Shown here piece after piece: positions 23,467 to 32,330 of a DNA stretch of 64,000 nt. Position 1 is the stretch's first letter; every line of letters starts with the position of its first letter. The notes beneath the pieces were generated by a model. That model did no database searches. It worked only from the letters and a program-made list of their open reading frames with translations, and was not told the DNA's origin. This DNA comes from Isoetes taiwanensis (taxonomy: Eukaryota; Streptophyta; Lycopodiopsida; Isoetales; Isoetaceae): assembly GCA_021234155.1 (NCBI GenBank), contig JAJEKV010000561.1:1-64000 (forward strand), in the 5' to 3' direction. The position numbers and the translations under genes are program-made.

Positions 23467-23517
23467 TGGAAACCCTTCCTATTTTCCAATGCCATGGGAA
23501 AATAGGAAGGGTTTCCA
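23467..23517. repeat. Perfect 21-bp hairpin of the GGAAACCCTTCC family
   Basis: Bases 23467-23487 and 23497-23517 are exact reverse complements with a 9-base loop. A further direct copy of the right arm follows within 30 bases (23525-23548). The same motif returns at 27745-27820. Confidence 0.75.
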
Positions 23518-23548
23518 CAAAAGGGAGAAAATAGGAAGGGTTTCCAGG

Positions 23549-24251
23549 TCCGATCAAAAAATTTCCAAGGGCGTATGCTCTTCTTACACTTGCTCTCCGC
23601 CATTGCATTCTCCTTATGGATGTCATACCACTCCTTGGAAAGTCGAGCAGTTACAAATAGATCACAAGGTGAGGTTGCTTCGACGCCATACTAGGGATTG
23701 GATGAATGATATGATATGTGTTGATTACATCTGTCATCGAGGGGGGAAGTGCACGGAGGCGTGGTCTGTGTCAGGGAAGACAGATAAGAAGGAGTTTCAA
23801 GATAAGATGCGGGTTTCGTCTTCGCACAGTGATACCGAGCAATCTGAGTGCAGATAGTTCTGCCACAATACACATTCGTGTTGGGCATGATGGACACAAC
23901 CCGTGGTCTGAAGATGATGAATGGTCCCGGCCCTTGCATTCCTCTGTTGCAGAGGTGACTGCTAACATGCTGCTGGACATGAGAGATTTTCAAGTTGTGT
24001 GGAGTGGAGTAATATGTTAGAGAGAGGAAAGGAGTTGTATACGCACCACCACACCGGTTGAGAGAGCCAGTTATCGCTTCAAGGTGGCCCACAAGGACAT
24101 ATGGCACATTGGTTACCACTTACGTATAAAAGGTATGTACACTTATCCAACATGGAAGGATCAGGAAAGGTCGTATACCACCAACCCTATGCACCTGACC
24201 ATGATGACCTGGCTGGGCGGCCTTGGATTGTTGTCATCCAGGACAAATGGA
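23549..24251 (+). other. Unassigned stretch leading to a LINE-type end
   Basis: Overlapping frames exist on both strands (plus 23489-23857 and 23718-24020, minus 23691-24119) with no recognised motif. Because the tail at 24395 matches the LINE end at 60.9 kb, part of this may be LINE 3' sequence, but I cannot show reverse transcriptase here. Confidence 0.3.
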
Positions 24252-24411
24252 TGCTGGAACAAGCTATAAATACAGTCCAAATGGTCCCATGACTGCTTAG
24301 TCTACGTGGACATTAAAAAATTTGCTGGAACAAGCTATAAAGTACAGTCCAAATGGTCCCATGACTGCTTAGTCTTCGTGGACATTAAAAAATTTATTCT
24401 ATTCTATTCTA
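24252..24411 (+). repeat. 71-bp tandem duplication ending in an (ATTCT)n tail
   Basis: The segment beginning TGCTGGAACAAGCTATAAA occurs at 24252 and again at 24323 with two or three differences, each ending GTGGACATTAAAAAATTT. The second copy runs straight into TATTCTATTCTATTCTACT. GTCT-x-GTGGAC-ATAAAAA plus (ATTCT)n is shared with the LINE 3' end at 60.89-60.93 kb, so this is probably the end of another copy of that family. Confidence 0.6.
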
Positions 24412-24995
24412 CTGGATGTTGTTGCTCATTTTTTAATGGTCACATCATTGCTAGGTTGTTATTAGATCTGCAGCATAGTTCCATAGTTGAATTGAATTGC
24501 GATGTTGGTGTTTGTATGTGTATGCTCTTCATCTTATTCTACCTTTTCTATACACCACTTGGTTGTAAAGTTGGCATAATAGTTTTGGCAAAGAATTGAA
24601 TTGGGTTGGTTGCTCACCTTAAATGAGCCACATTGATAATGTCTTTAACAAAGCCCTTTGGGAGCATCCTATGCAAATGTTCATTGCTATGTGAAACTAG
24701 TGCAAGAAACACAACACGTGTTCGCGCAACTTTTCGGAAAGGATAAGACAAGTTAGTTTATTGCATTGATCAAATGACTTACAATGTAGCTAAGCTAGAA
24801 CTTGAATGACACTAAGGGTCTTTTATTAGAACTTAGATGAAACCATAACTTTAAAGCATATGTTTTGCACTTGAGCCTTATTTGGCCTTGGCAGATGATA
24901 AAAGTCTAGTCAATTCAACTAACTAAAATTGTGTCAATAACGTCCTATTTTTTTCCTTTTTATTCTTTTCTAATCACTTTGTCAACAATTGGAAA
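24412..24995. other. No recognisable gene
   Basis: AT-rich; the open frame at 24306-24599 is hydrophobic with no motif and starts inside the duplicated LINE-like end. No other structure seen. Confidence 0.4.
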
Positions 24996-25420
24996 CAAAC
25001 TTAAAGTCAATAAGTACTATGAAATGGATGTATCCTCACATCTTCCCTCAATGTCATCTCTAAAACTATTAATCTTAAACATTATAAACTTCACCAACCC
25101 AACATGCAAACATCAATCACAATTCCCCTTACCTTATGATTCTTTCTATTAAATCCATGCCCACCATAGGTAAGCACATGTATCAAACACAAAGCATCAA
25201 ATGGCTCTCTCTCTCTCTCTCTCTCTCTCAAACTTAAAGTCAATAAGTACTATGAAATGGATGTATCCTCACATCTTCCCTCAATGTCATCTCTAAAACT
25301 ATTAATCTTAAACATTATAAACTTCACCAACCCAACATGCAAACATCAATCACAATTCCCCTTAACTTATGATTCTTTCTATTAAATCCATGCCCACCAT
25401 AGGTAAGCACATGTATCAAA
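24996..25420. repeat. 192-bp direct duplication separated by a (CT)n tract
   Basis: Bases 24996-25187 recur at 25229-25420 with essentially one difference (CTTACCTTATG versus CTTAACTTATG). The near-identity means the duplication is recent compared with the decayed elements around it. The copies are separated by 41 bases including a (CT)n run (25204-25228). Confidence 0.9.
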
Positions 25421-25473
25421 TCTCTCTCCCTCCCTCCCTCCCTCCCTCCCTCCCTCCCTCTCTCTCTCTCTCT
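25421..25473. repeat. (TCCC)n/(TC)n microsatellite
   Basis: A pure pyrimidine run: TCTCTC, then about eight TCCC units, then (TC)n. It sits directly after the second copy of the 192-bp duplication, mirroring the (CT)n tract after the first. Two 13-bp GGCAGATTTAGCA units follow. Confidence 0.9.
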
Positions 25474-25481
25474 AGGCAGAT

Positions 25482-25969
25482 TTAGCAGGCAGATTTAGCA
25501 TAGGAGTCACTCTTAGTTAAATCCATGCTGAAGTCCCAAAGTTTCTGAGCCAGCGTAGTGTCTTTTGCTAGCTGGGCCGGCTTGGACACGTTGCAGTTCT
25601 CAAAATAGCATCCACTTGCGCCCTCGAGACTAGGATGCAATGCCACATAACATGTAGTTGCTGCACCTTGAGGAACAGTTTTCCACAGAAATTTTCAAGA
25701 AAATATTTTCAAGAAATTCAGAAAATATCTAGATATTTAGAAAGAAGGGAACATATCAGAATATGACAAATAAGAAAATTCATAAAAATTCATAATACTA
25801 ATGTGAGTCACTTACTCTTCCTTCTTGTTCAAAGCATCGAAGTTAATCCCTCCTTTGTAGCAAAAGTGATGAGCTGCAGATGCTAAATTCACTATCCTTC
25901 CCTCTACTCCAGTTTCCTTTGCAGTTCATTTCATTTTGTCCAGAAGCAGATCGGTTAGAAGAAAGTGCC
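25482..25969 (-). pseudogene. TIC32-like short-chain dehydrogenase fragment, two exons
   Basis: Minus exon 25969-25816 reads GHFLLTDLLLDKMK, stop, TAKETGVEGRIVNLASAAHH then a KGGINFDALNKK segment, ending at a GTAAGT donor. After an 87-bp intron (25815-25729, CTAG acceptor) exon 25728-25482 reads FLNFLKIFS, stop, KFLWKTVPQGAATTCYVALH and LAQKLWDFSMDL. These are the central and C-terminal parts of plant TIC32/retinol-dehydrogenase-like SDRs. The exon with the YxxxK catalytic motif, expected between them, is absent. The N-terminal Rossmann part is also absent, and the sequence directly upstream is a polyol transporter. Confidence 0.8.
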
Positions 25970-27336
25970 CTGTCTAGAGATATCTTCCAGAGATCTTCCC
26001 TTGGTCTCAGGAACAAGGAAGTAAACAAAGAACATAGAAGCTGCAGCAACACAAGAAAACAAGAAGAAACCCCCTGCAGGAGTAATGGAATCTGAAATGT
26101 TAAGAAAATGGAGGGCCACAGTTCCACTTACAACTCTGTTTACAACAATACCTAAGCTCATAGACTGAGCTCTCAAACGCAAAGGAAAAATCTCAAATGT
26201 TAGAACCCAACAAACAGGTCCAAATCCTACTGAAAAAAATGCCATAAACAAGCAGATTGCAGCTATGGCAAGAACTATGGCACCTATAGGACCTTGTTTA
26301 GCCATGCTTGAAACACTATCATCATCTGGGATAGATCTTACATCTAAAAACATAAACCCAAATGCTAGAATTCCAAGTGATATTGTCATTCCAATGCTAC
26401 TAAGAAGAAGCAGAGGACGGCGTCCAATTCGATCTAGAAATCCAGCAGCTACCAATATGAAGAGTGTTTTAGTAAGACCCATTACTGCAGTTGTACCTTA
26501 AAGCCCTGCTTTAGATCTGATTCCTGCTTCTTTATAAACTGCAGAACTGTAATAAACTAGTGCATCAATCCCAGAAGCTTGCTGGAAAAACTGTATACCA
26601 AATGCAACAACAAGCATTCTTCGGACTGGTGCAGTAGGGCAAAGAAGTTCTTTCCAAACCCCCTCGCCATGGCTGTTTTTTGCTGGAACAACGTATCCTG
26701 AATCTAAACTTGTTTCAGAAAGGCCAGCAGCAGATTCAATTGCAGATAATCTAGCAGCTGCTTCTTCAATGCTACTAGATGTTTTAGAAAGCACATCTTT
26801 AGCTTCATCTATTTTTCCCTGCATCACAAGTCATCTAGGAGACTCTGGCATGACAAGAACCCCACAAGCAAGAACTATTGCCGGAACTGCACCAAGCCCT
26901 AACATTAACCTCCAAGCTAAACCAGTAAGATATTCAGCAAGCAAGTAACTTACCACATCACCTAGAAGTATGCCAACGTTTATGAATATTTCTGGCAAAG
27001 AAACCAGAGCTCCTCGGCTCTCTGTTGGGGATAACTCTGCTGTGTAAACCGGTGCTATCATTAGGGCAAACCCTACCCCTATTCCCGCCAAGAGCCTGCC
27101 GAACATAAGCATGGAAAATGAAGGGGCTAGCCCCATTACCGCTGCTCCCAGAAGAAAGATTACTGATGCTATTGCCTTGGTTTTTTTTCGCCCCACCAGA
27201 ACGGAAATTCTTCCTGATATTAATCCCCCAAATAAAGATACCAGATTCAACGATCCAACTAAGATTTCTTCTTGCCCCTCCGTCAATTTCATATCCTCTT
27301 TTATAAAGAGCACTGCTCCACTCATTATTCCAATAT
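25955..27336 (-). pseudogene. Polyol/monosaccharide transporter (PLT-like) pseudogene
   Basis: A major-facilitator sugar transporter reads along one minus frame from DIGIMSGAVLFIKEDMKLTE to VPETKGRSLEDI. Visible family marks are GRISVLVGRKKT, RLLAGIGVGFALMIAPVYTA, PESPR-x-LVMQG, the QFFQQASGIDALVYYS block, DRIGRRPLL, GPVCWVLTFEIFPLRLRAQ and the final PETKGRSLE. Layout and length fit plant PLT proton/polyol symporters of the plasma membrane, closest by eye to PLT4-type. Two in-frame stops interrupt it: TGA where the Trp of PESPRW is expected (26831-26833) and TAA near 26498-26500. TM1 is missing; a possible acceptor lies at 27337-27338, with LGY before a GT at 27500. Its end runs into the SDR fragment. 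Confidence 0.85.
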
Positions 27337-27744
27337 CTGTATCATTCAGCAAATTTGGTTAGAATATTTCGGAGTGCTATTAGTCTACAGATCCAGAAAT
27401 TTTGGAAGCAAGTTGCGAACTAAAGTGTCTAATCGAATTGCCAGAGAAGAAGTTTAGAAGCATAGCATATACAGCACAAGTTAAAGAAGAAGAAAATTAC
27501 CATATCCAAGCTCCTCGCCATTCTGCCGTTATCAAAAACCATCTGCAAACAATTTTCTCAGGAAGCATTTGCTATGCTTCTGGCCTAATCAAAGTAAGAT
27601 TATTTCTACAAATCCAATGCAAACAAGGCCGGATGAAGAGCTGCTAACAGGGATTTTTCGTCCAAGAATACCTCTTCCAAAAAACAGCCGCATGCATTGA
27701 ATTACCTAATATTTATTACTGGCAACCACACCTATCCCAAAAAA
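27337..27744. other. Upstream flank of the transporter pseudogene
   Basis: A possible 164-bp intron (donor GTAATT at 27500-27495, acceptor CAG at 27339-27337 on the minus strand) would join LGY to DIGIMSG, the usual PLT junction. The exon sequence before it meets a stop within about ten codons, so the real first exon is lost or decayed. Confidence 0.35.
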
Positions 27745-27825
27745 ATTCTGGAAACCCTTCCGGGCTTCAAGGAAATTTGGAAAGGTTTCCCGTTGAAGTC
27801 CCGGAGGGGTTTCCATTTCTAGGAA
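27745..27825. repeat. Dispersed GGAAACCCTTCC-family repeat
   Basis: TGGAAACCCTTCC at about 27749 and its relatives GGAAAGGTTTCCC and GGAGGGGTTTCCA follow within 70 bases, in inverted arrangement. It is the same motif as at 23080-23548, about 4 kb away. Confidence 0.6.
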
Positions 27826-28256
27826 GTCTAACCCAAATCGGGTGGAGATAGTTTGAGCGCCCTCTTGCAGCTGGCTTTTTTCTCTGTGTGTGTGCATGTA
27901 GATCTGCCAATTATCCCGTCCACGAGAAACAGCCTACCATGCAAAGAAACCCCCTAACTATTCCACAGCCTCATGCAGCCATTGGTGTGACACATATGGG
28001 CATTTCTATTGTTAGAATTTGTTGGTAGATCGGGCAGAATCCCAAATCTGGCTGCAGGCGGCAGATGTTGTTAACCCTTCGTTCACCTCACCTCAAGAGC
28101 ACTTTCGTTTGCTTGATCGGGCATATCGTCTTTGCGATTAGAACACTAGAGCTCTGCTGCAATAAATCATAGAAACAGATTTGCGGGTCACGCCTGTGAG
28201 AGGGACTCACAATCGCCGGAAGCCGAAATACCTTGGCTGGCCACCCACGGAGGCGG

Positions 28257-28276
28257 TTTAGGGTTTAGGGTTTAGG
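28257..28276 (+). promoter_or_regulatory. Telo-box, nearly three TTTAGGG units
   Basis: Almost three perfect TTTAGGG repeats end 17 bases before the F-box start codon at 28294. Such telo-boxes (AAACCCTA) are frequent near plant transcription starts. A short interstitial telomere repeat is the alternative. Confidence 0.65.
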
Positions 28277-28293
28277 CGAGGCTCTGTGGAATA

Positions 28294-29637
28294 ATGAGCT
28301 ACAGATGGGCATGTTTCAAGCATGACGAAGGCTGTTGTGGGTATTTCAATTGTCTGGTTGGAAGTAGTTTGGTTCTCCATATCTTTGCCAGGCTTGAGCT
28401 CCGAGACCTCATAAGAGTAAGATGTGTTTGCAAGTCATGGTATGATGCCGTTTTGTCTCCACAATTTCTCAAAATTTGGAAGAACGAGGAGGAGCGGATC
28501 TGGGCTGTGTTGGCCATTAGATCAGAGCGCAAAAAATCACAAAAAAAATTTGGCAAGCACTTATGGTATCCTGCAAGCGCATCATCAGAAAATCGTAGGG
28601 AAATATGGTATGTTTCTAGTTTCTTATCCCCATTAGAAACAGAGAGAATTCCCTGTATGTTGCCTGTGCCGCGTTTACCAAATGGCACCAAGTTTGAAGG
28701 GTTGCTTTCTTCACACGGTCTAGTTTTAGGCAGACTCATGGACTTTGATAAGGACAGCAAGCATGCCATAAAACTTGTTGTGGGAAATCCTATCACTAAC
28801 AGTTGGAAGCATCTACCCCTTGCACCAGTGCCTCCTACCATTTCTCCTCATGGTTACCACCAGTTCTTCATGGAACGAGATCCTGTTTCTGAGAACTACA
28901 TCATTGTGATCTTCCTCTACTCTCAAGATAGGATTGAAGAAGATGAAGATGAAGAAATGGAAGATGAAGGTTGGATGTATAATGTTTTGCAATATGAATC
29001 TAGGTTGGGCACTTGGTGCAGAGGTCCAACATTGTATGAGTGCAACACTAGTCATAAGGTGATGCTCCAGGGTTCTATGGTAGCTACAGAACTCATGGGG
29101 AACGATTCCGATGTTTTCAGTTTATGATCCATGTATTATGGCTTGGTCTCACTTGCATATTTCACTCTCATTTGAGTTCCCGCCCGAAGATGATGAGGGT
29201 TGGAGAGGTTCTTGCAGTCTTTGTCCTTGTGGGTTTCAAGTATAGAGGTAAATACTTTGTAGCTACCTCCTCTATGAGGCTGGAGGGTGGTCGAGGAGGA
29301 TTTGGGACTTGGTGTGTGGCAGTTGGACGAAGAAAATGGATCTTCAAAGTTGGTGTCTAAGAAAAGGTTCAAAGATTTGTATGGTCTTTGGTTGGTGGAA
29401 TGATGTGATAGATATGAGATGGAAATGCCAGAATGTTGGTGACTATGCCATTTTCTCCACAAGCTACAAGCCTCACACTCATGGCCTAACTCCTCCAGTT
29501 GCATTTAATATGCACGATTTTACTTGGATCAGTGTTTTGACAGAAGAAGAAAAACGTCGCAATGCAAACTTTTCTCCAATCATTGATTATGAGTGTGCTT
29601 ATGCATTCATTCCCAGTTTGGCGGCTCGAGTTTAGGG
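28294..29637 (+). pseudogene. F-box protein, frameshifted
   Basis: The ATG at 28294 opens a 277-codon frame. Residues about 25-70 (SLVLHIFARLELRDLIRVRC, VCKSWYDAVLSPQFLKIW) are an F-box, which binds SKP1 in SCF ubiquitin ligases. The rest resembles the beta-propeller-type C-terminus of plant F-box/kelch proteins (LSSHGLVLG, VVGNPITNSWKHLPLAP). The frame ends early at 29127, but DPCIMAWSHLHISLSFEFPP continues at once in the next frame from 29123. From about 29309 the protein runs DYAIFSTSYKPHTHG to the natural-looking end IPSLAARV at 29637. At least three shifts lie between 29120 and 29310. It is either a young pseudogene or a gene hit by sequence errors. Confidence 0.75.
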
Positions 29638-30424
29638 CAAGTTTGACGGCTGAGTTTAGGGCGGATGATTGCATATTTTTTTGGTAAGTCCACCTCTTAG
29701 AAATACGATGTAGTATGTTTCATTTCGTGTACTCCTTTTTTGCACAATATAGATTATGTAAAAATCATGAAACATAGCCATATCAGTGTTATGCATTTGT
29801 TGAAGGCCTGTTATTGTATGAACAAGGAAATAGCGCAGATCATTCATATTGTAGTACAAGAATTTGGTGGAATCTATAGACCCTGCAGATATGTCCTGTA
29901 CATATGTTATGCTGGTAAAATCGTTTGCAAAAAAGTTAGGAAGCTAAAGCGTTGCAGAGTAGTCCATATGTTTTAAAAAGTCAGAATCTAAGATTAAAAT
30001 GTTGAAAAACAAGCTCGAGTCTTAAGAGATGCGATGTACAAGTAAATCACTTATTTTTAAGACTGTTGATATCGATGATTTGCAAATAGCCAACTAGAGC
30101 AGCACAAACTCCAGCAATTTCTAATCAATTTGAAACAAAGGTGTTTGCGTTGTATGAACGGGAACAAACTAGAACGTCCTTCTCTTTGATAGATATTCTT
30201 CTATTTGACCAGATTGGCAGATGAAGAGGGCAGATTGGCAGATGAAGAGGGCATATGAGCAGCTGGTTAGGATGAAGTTGTGCTAGATCACTTCTCCTCG
30301 TAAGCAAGAACAAGCTTGAACTGCATATGGACCAAGGGTCTGAAGACGTAATTTTTCTTCACAAGGAAGAACAAACTAGAGCTGCTCGAGGACCTAAGGG
30401 TCTGAAGGGGAATTTATTTAAATA
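29638..30424. other. No recognisable gene
   Basis: This is the 3' flank of the F-box gene, with short AT-rich frames only. A small tandem duplication GGCAGATTGGCAGATGAAGAGG lies at about 30207-30250. Confidence 0.4.
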
Positions 30425-31128
30425 GGGAAATTTATCAAAATAACTTTAATTGTTGACTTAATTCTCAAAAAGCCCTTTGTATTTTTGAAATTCCCAAAAT
30501 GCCCTTAATTCTTTAAGTATTTTTTTAAATAGCCCCTTGTAATTTAAAAATCACCCGTATTTACAATAGAGGATTATTTTTTAAGAGGAAGTGGTTCTTA
30601 CAGATGACAATAATTTAGAAAATAAATTTCAAAAATTATTATGACAAAAATATGCAACAGAAATGTCAAATAGAATTTCTGCAGTTGCCTTCATTATGCC
30701 TGACATTACTACAACGTGTGCACTTGTACATACATTTTTTTCAATCTCTTCCTTCTGTCCTATCTCGTTTTCTTTTAGAACTACCAGGAGGATGACATGT
30801 TGCAGGAGGTAGCTATTCATTATTTTCAAGAAATTCAATATTTGGAGGATAGATACGGACATCATATAAATAGCAAAATGAGCCCTACAAGTAACATGTA
30901 TGGGTATAAAGCAGCTTCTGCACAAGAAGCCCACAAAGTTTTCCCTTCGATACGATTTTTATAAAAGCATTAGAATGATAGGCTTATCTCTAGCTTTTGG
31001 TGATTTTTAAATAACAAGGGGCTATTTGGGAAAATACTTAAGAATTAAGAGCATTTTGGGAATTTCAGAAATACGAAGGGCTTTTTGGGAATTAAGTTAA
31101 TAATTAAGATTATTTTGGTAAATTTCCC
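30425..31128. mobile_element. 704-bp DNA transposon with ~130-bp terminal inverted repeats
   Basis: Bases 30425-30555 match the reverse complement of 30999-31128 at roughly nine positions in ten. The ends begin GGGAAATTTA and the arms share CCAAAATGC and ATAGCCCCTTGT blocks. Long AT-rich TIRs like these are typical of Mutator-like (MULE) elements. The internal 440 bases hold a 101-codon minus frame (30629-30934) with no recognised motif, so the element looks non-autonomous. I could not settle a 9-bp target duplication. Confidence 0.8.
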
Positions 31129-31845
31129 AAAAATAAACAAAGTCTGAGGTGGTAACCTTTGATATGCATATTTATATAAAAACAAGAAAGTAGCCGCGTT
31201 ATTCCGGTCTTGGCGGACTTTGCATTTCATGTGATTGCGGTGTTTCCTAAACTGTGTTAGGATAGTGGAATGACTTCAATTGACGGAATGACTTCAAATG
31301 AAGGCGGCGAGGCAGTTCGCATAATATTAATGTTGCAAATAACAAAGCATAGTTGGGGCCGGCCTAGTTGGCGCCAAATGCCGAACTGTTCCGACCTAGG
31401 TCGGAGTCGGACTAATTCGATCGTGGGTTGATTGGGTCATAATGTGAATTTTTTTTTTTCTCCCTTTTTGACTGTTGCATCCCTTTTTTTCTCCCTTTTT
31501 GAATGTTGGAATGAAGGATTTTGGAGCAAAATGGTGTTGCCAAATCCTATCCTGAACATTTCAACTCTCTGTTTTAATGCAAGGATGGCCAAACTGTAGC
31601 TGAATCGTCGTCGTTGTCGAGTAAGCTTTCTTCCATGATTTTTTTTTAATTTCTAAGCTAAAATAAAGGAATGTTTTGCCAGCTCCCATCCTGGTCATTC
31701 TTCTTTATGATGCCTTCATTCATTCTTATGTCCTTTCTTATCCCCTGCTGCAGTAAGGATCATAGCTTGCACTAGCTAAATTGACTAGCATAGCATTGAC
31801 TGACAAACTCCACAGTCCACAGCCGCAGAGCATCGACTGTCTGTC
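31129..31845. other. Left flank of the copia insertion
   Basis: No gene recognised. T-rich runs lie at about 31448-31500. Together with 36431 onward this was contiguous DNA before the copia element inserted. Confidence 0.4.
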
Positions 31846-31850
31846 ACTTG
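31846..31850. repeat. Copia target-site duplication, left (ACTTG)
   Basis: ACTTG abuts the outer edge of the 3' LTR; the partner is at 36426-36430. Confidence 0.9.
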
Positions 31851-32064
31851 TATTAAATATATGGTAATATATTGATATGAAGCAGGAAGAGCCCCTGCTG
31901 TGGCTTACAGAAGATAAGAGAATAGAATTGAATGAAAACGGTTTTGAGGTTAAGCGTAGGCATGCCGTTTCCATCCAGCAGTCGTGTCTGTTGAGGATGT
32001 GGCGTCTTCGTCATCATCTAACTCAGCAGGGCTGCCAGCAGGACAGCCGAACACCTCTCCAACA
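31851..32064 (-). repeat. Copia 3' LTR
   Basis: 214 bases, TGTTGGAGAGG...ATTTAATA on the minus strand. Paired with 36213-36425. The last part of the RNase H frame continues into it and stops at 31950. Confidence 0.9.
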
Positions 32065-32074
32065 CTCCCACTTG
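32065..32074 (-). promoter_or_regulatory. Copia polypurine tract
   Basis: The minus strand reads AAGTGGGAG immediately before the TGTTGGAG start of the 3' LTR, the expected plus-strand priming site. Confidence 0.75.
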
Positions 32075-32330
32075 TTCCAGGTCCTGCACCTTCACTTATT
32101 CTGATCACTCCAAGAACAGCTCGGTGTTTCTCAAACTTTTCTTTACTCAGTGGCTTTGTAAAGATATCAGCAGTCATCTCTTCAGTCCCAATGAACTTAA
32201 GCTTGAGAGTGCCATCACCTACTCGTTCTCTGATAAAGTGATACATGGTCTGAATATGCTTGGTTCTAGGATGATATTTAGGATTTTCTGATAATGCAAT
32301 TGATCCATATCACTGTTGGTTTACATAGAT
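32075..32330 (-). pseudogene. Copia RNase H C-terminus, shifted
   Basis: The frame starting at 32246 reads MYHFIRERVGDGTLKLKFIG and then TADIFTKPLSKEKFEKHRAV, the standard end of copia RNase H. The preceding piece ends TVIWINCIIRKS where relatives have a CDNQSAI-type segment, so an indel lies near 32280-32330. Confidence 0.9.

Noticed and set aside
23080-23548. CRISPR array
   Set aside because: Units are palindromic, vary in spacing, flip orientation and lie in plant DNA; no cas-like gene.
25482-27336. RNA editing of the stop codons (as in fern and lycophyte organelles)
   Set aside because: The locus is nuclear in character, with nuclear-type introns and transposons around it, and TGA to TGG would need A-to-G change. 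Pseudogene decay explains it more simply.
30629-30934. Gene within the 704-bp TIR element
   Set aside because: The 101-codon frame is Ile/Val-rich without any transposase motif, in AT-rich DNA where such frames arise by chance.
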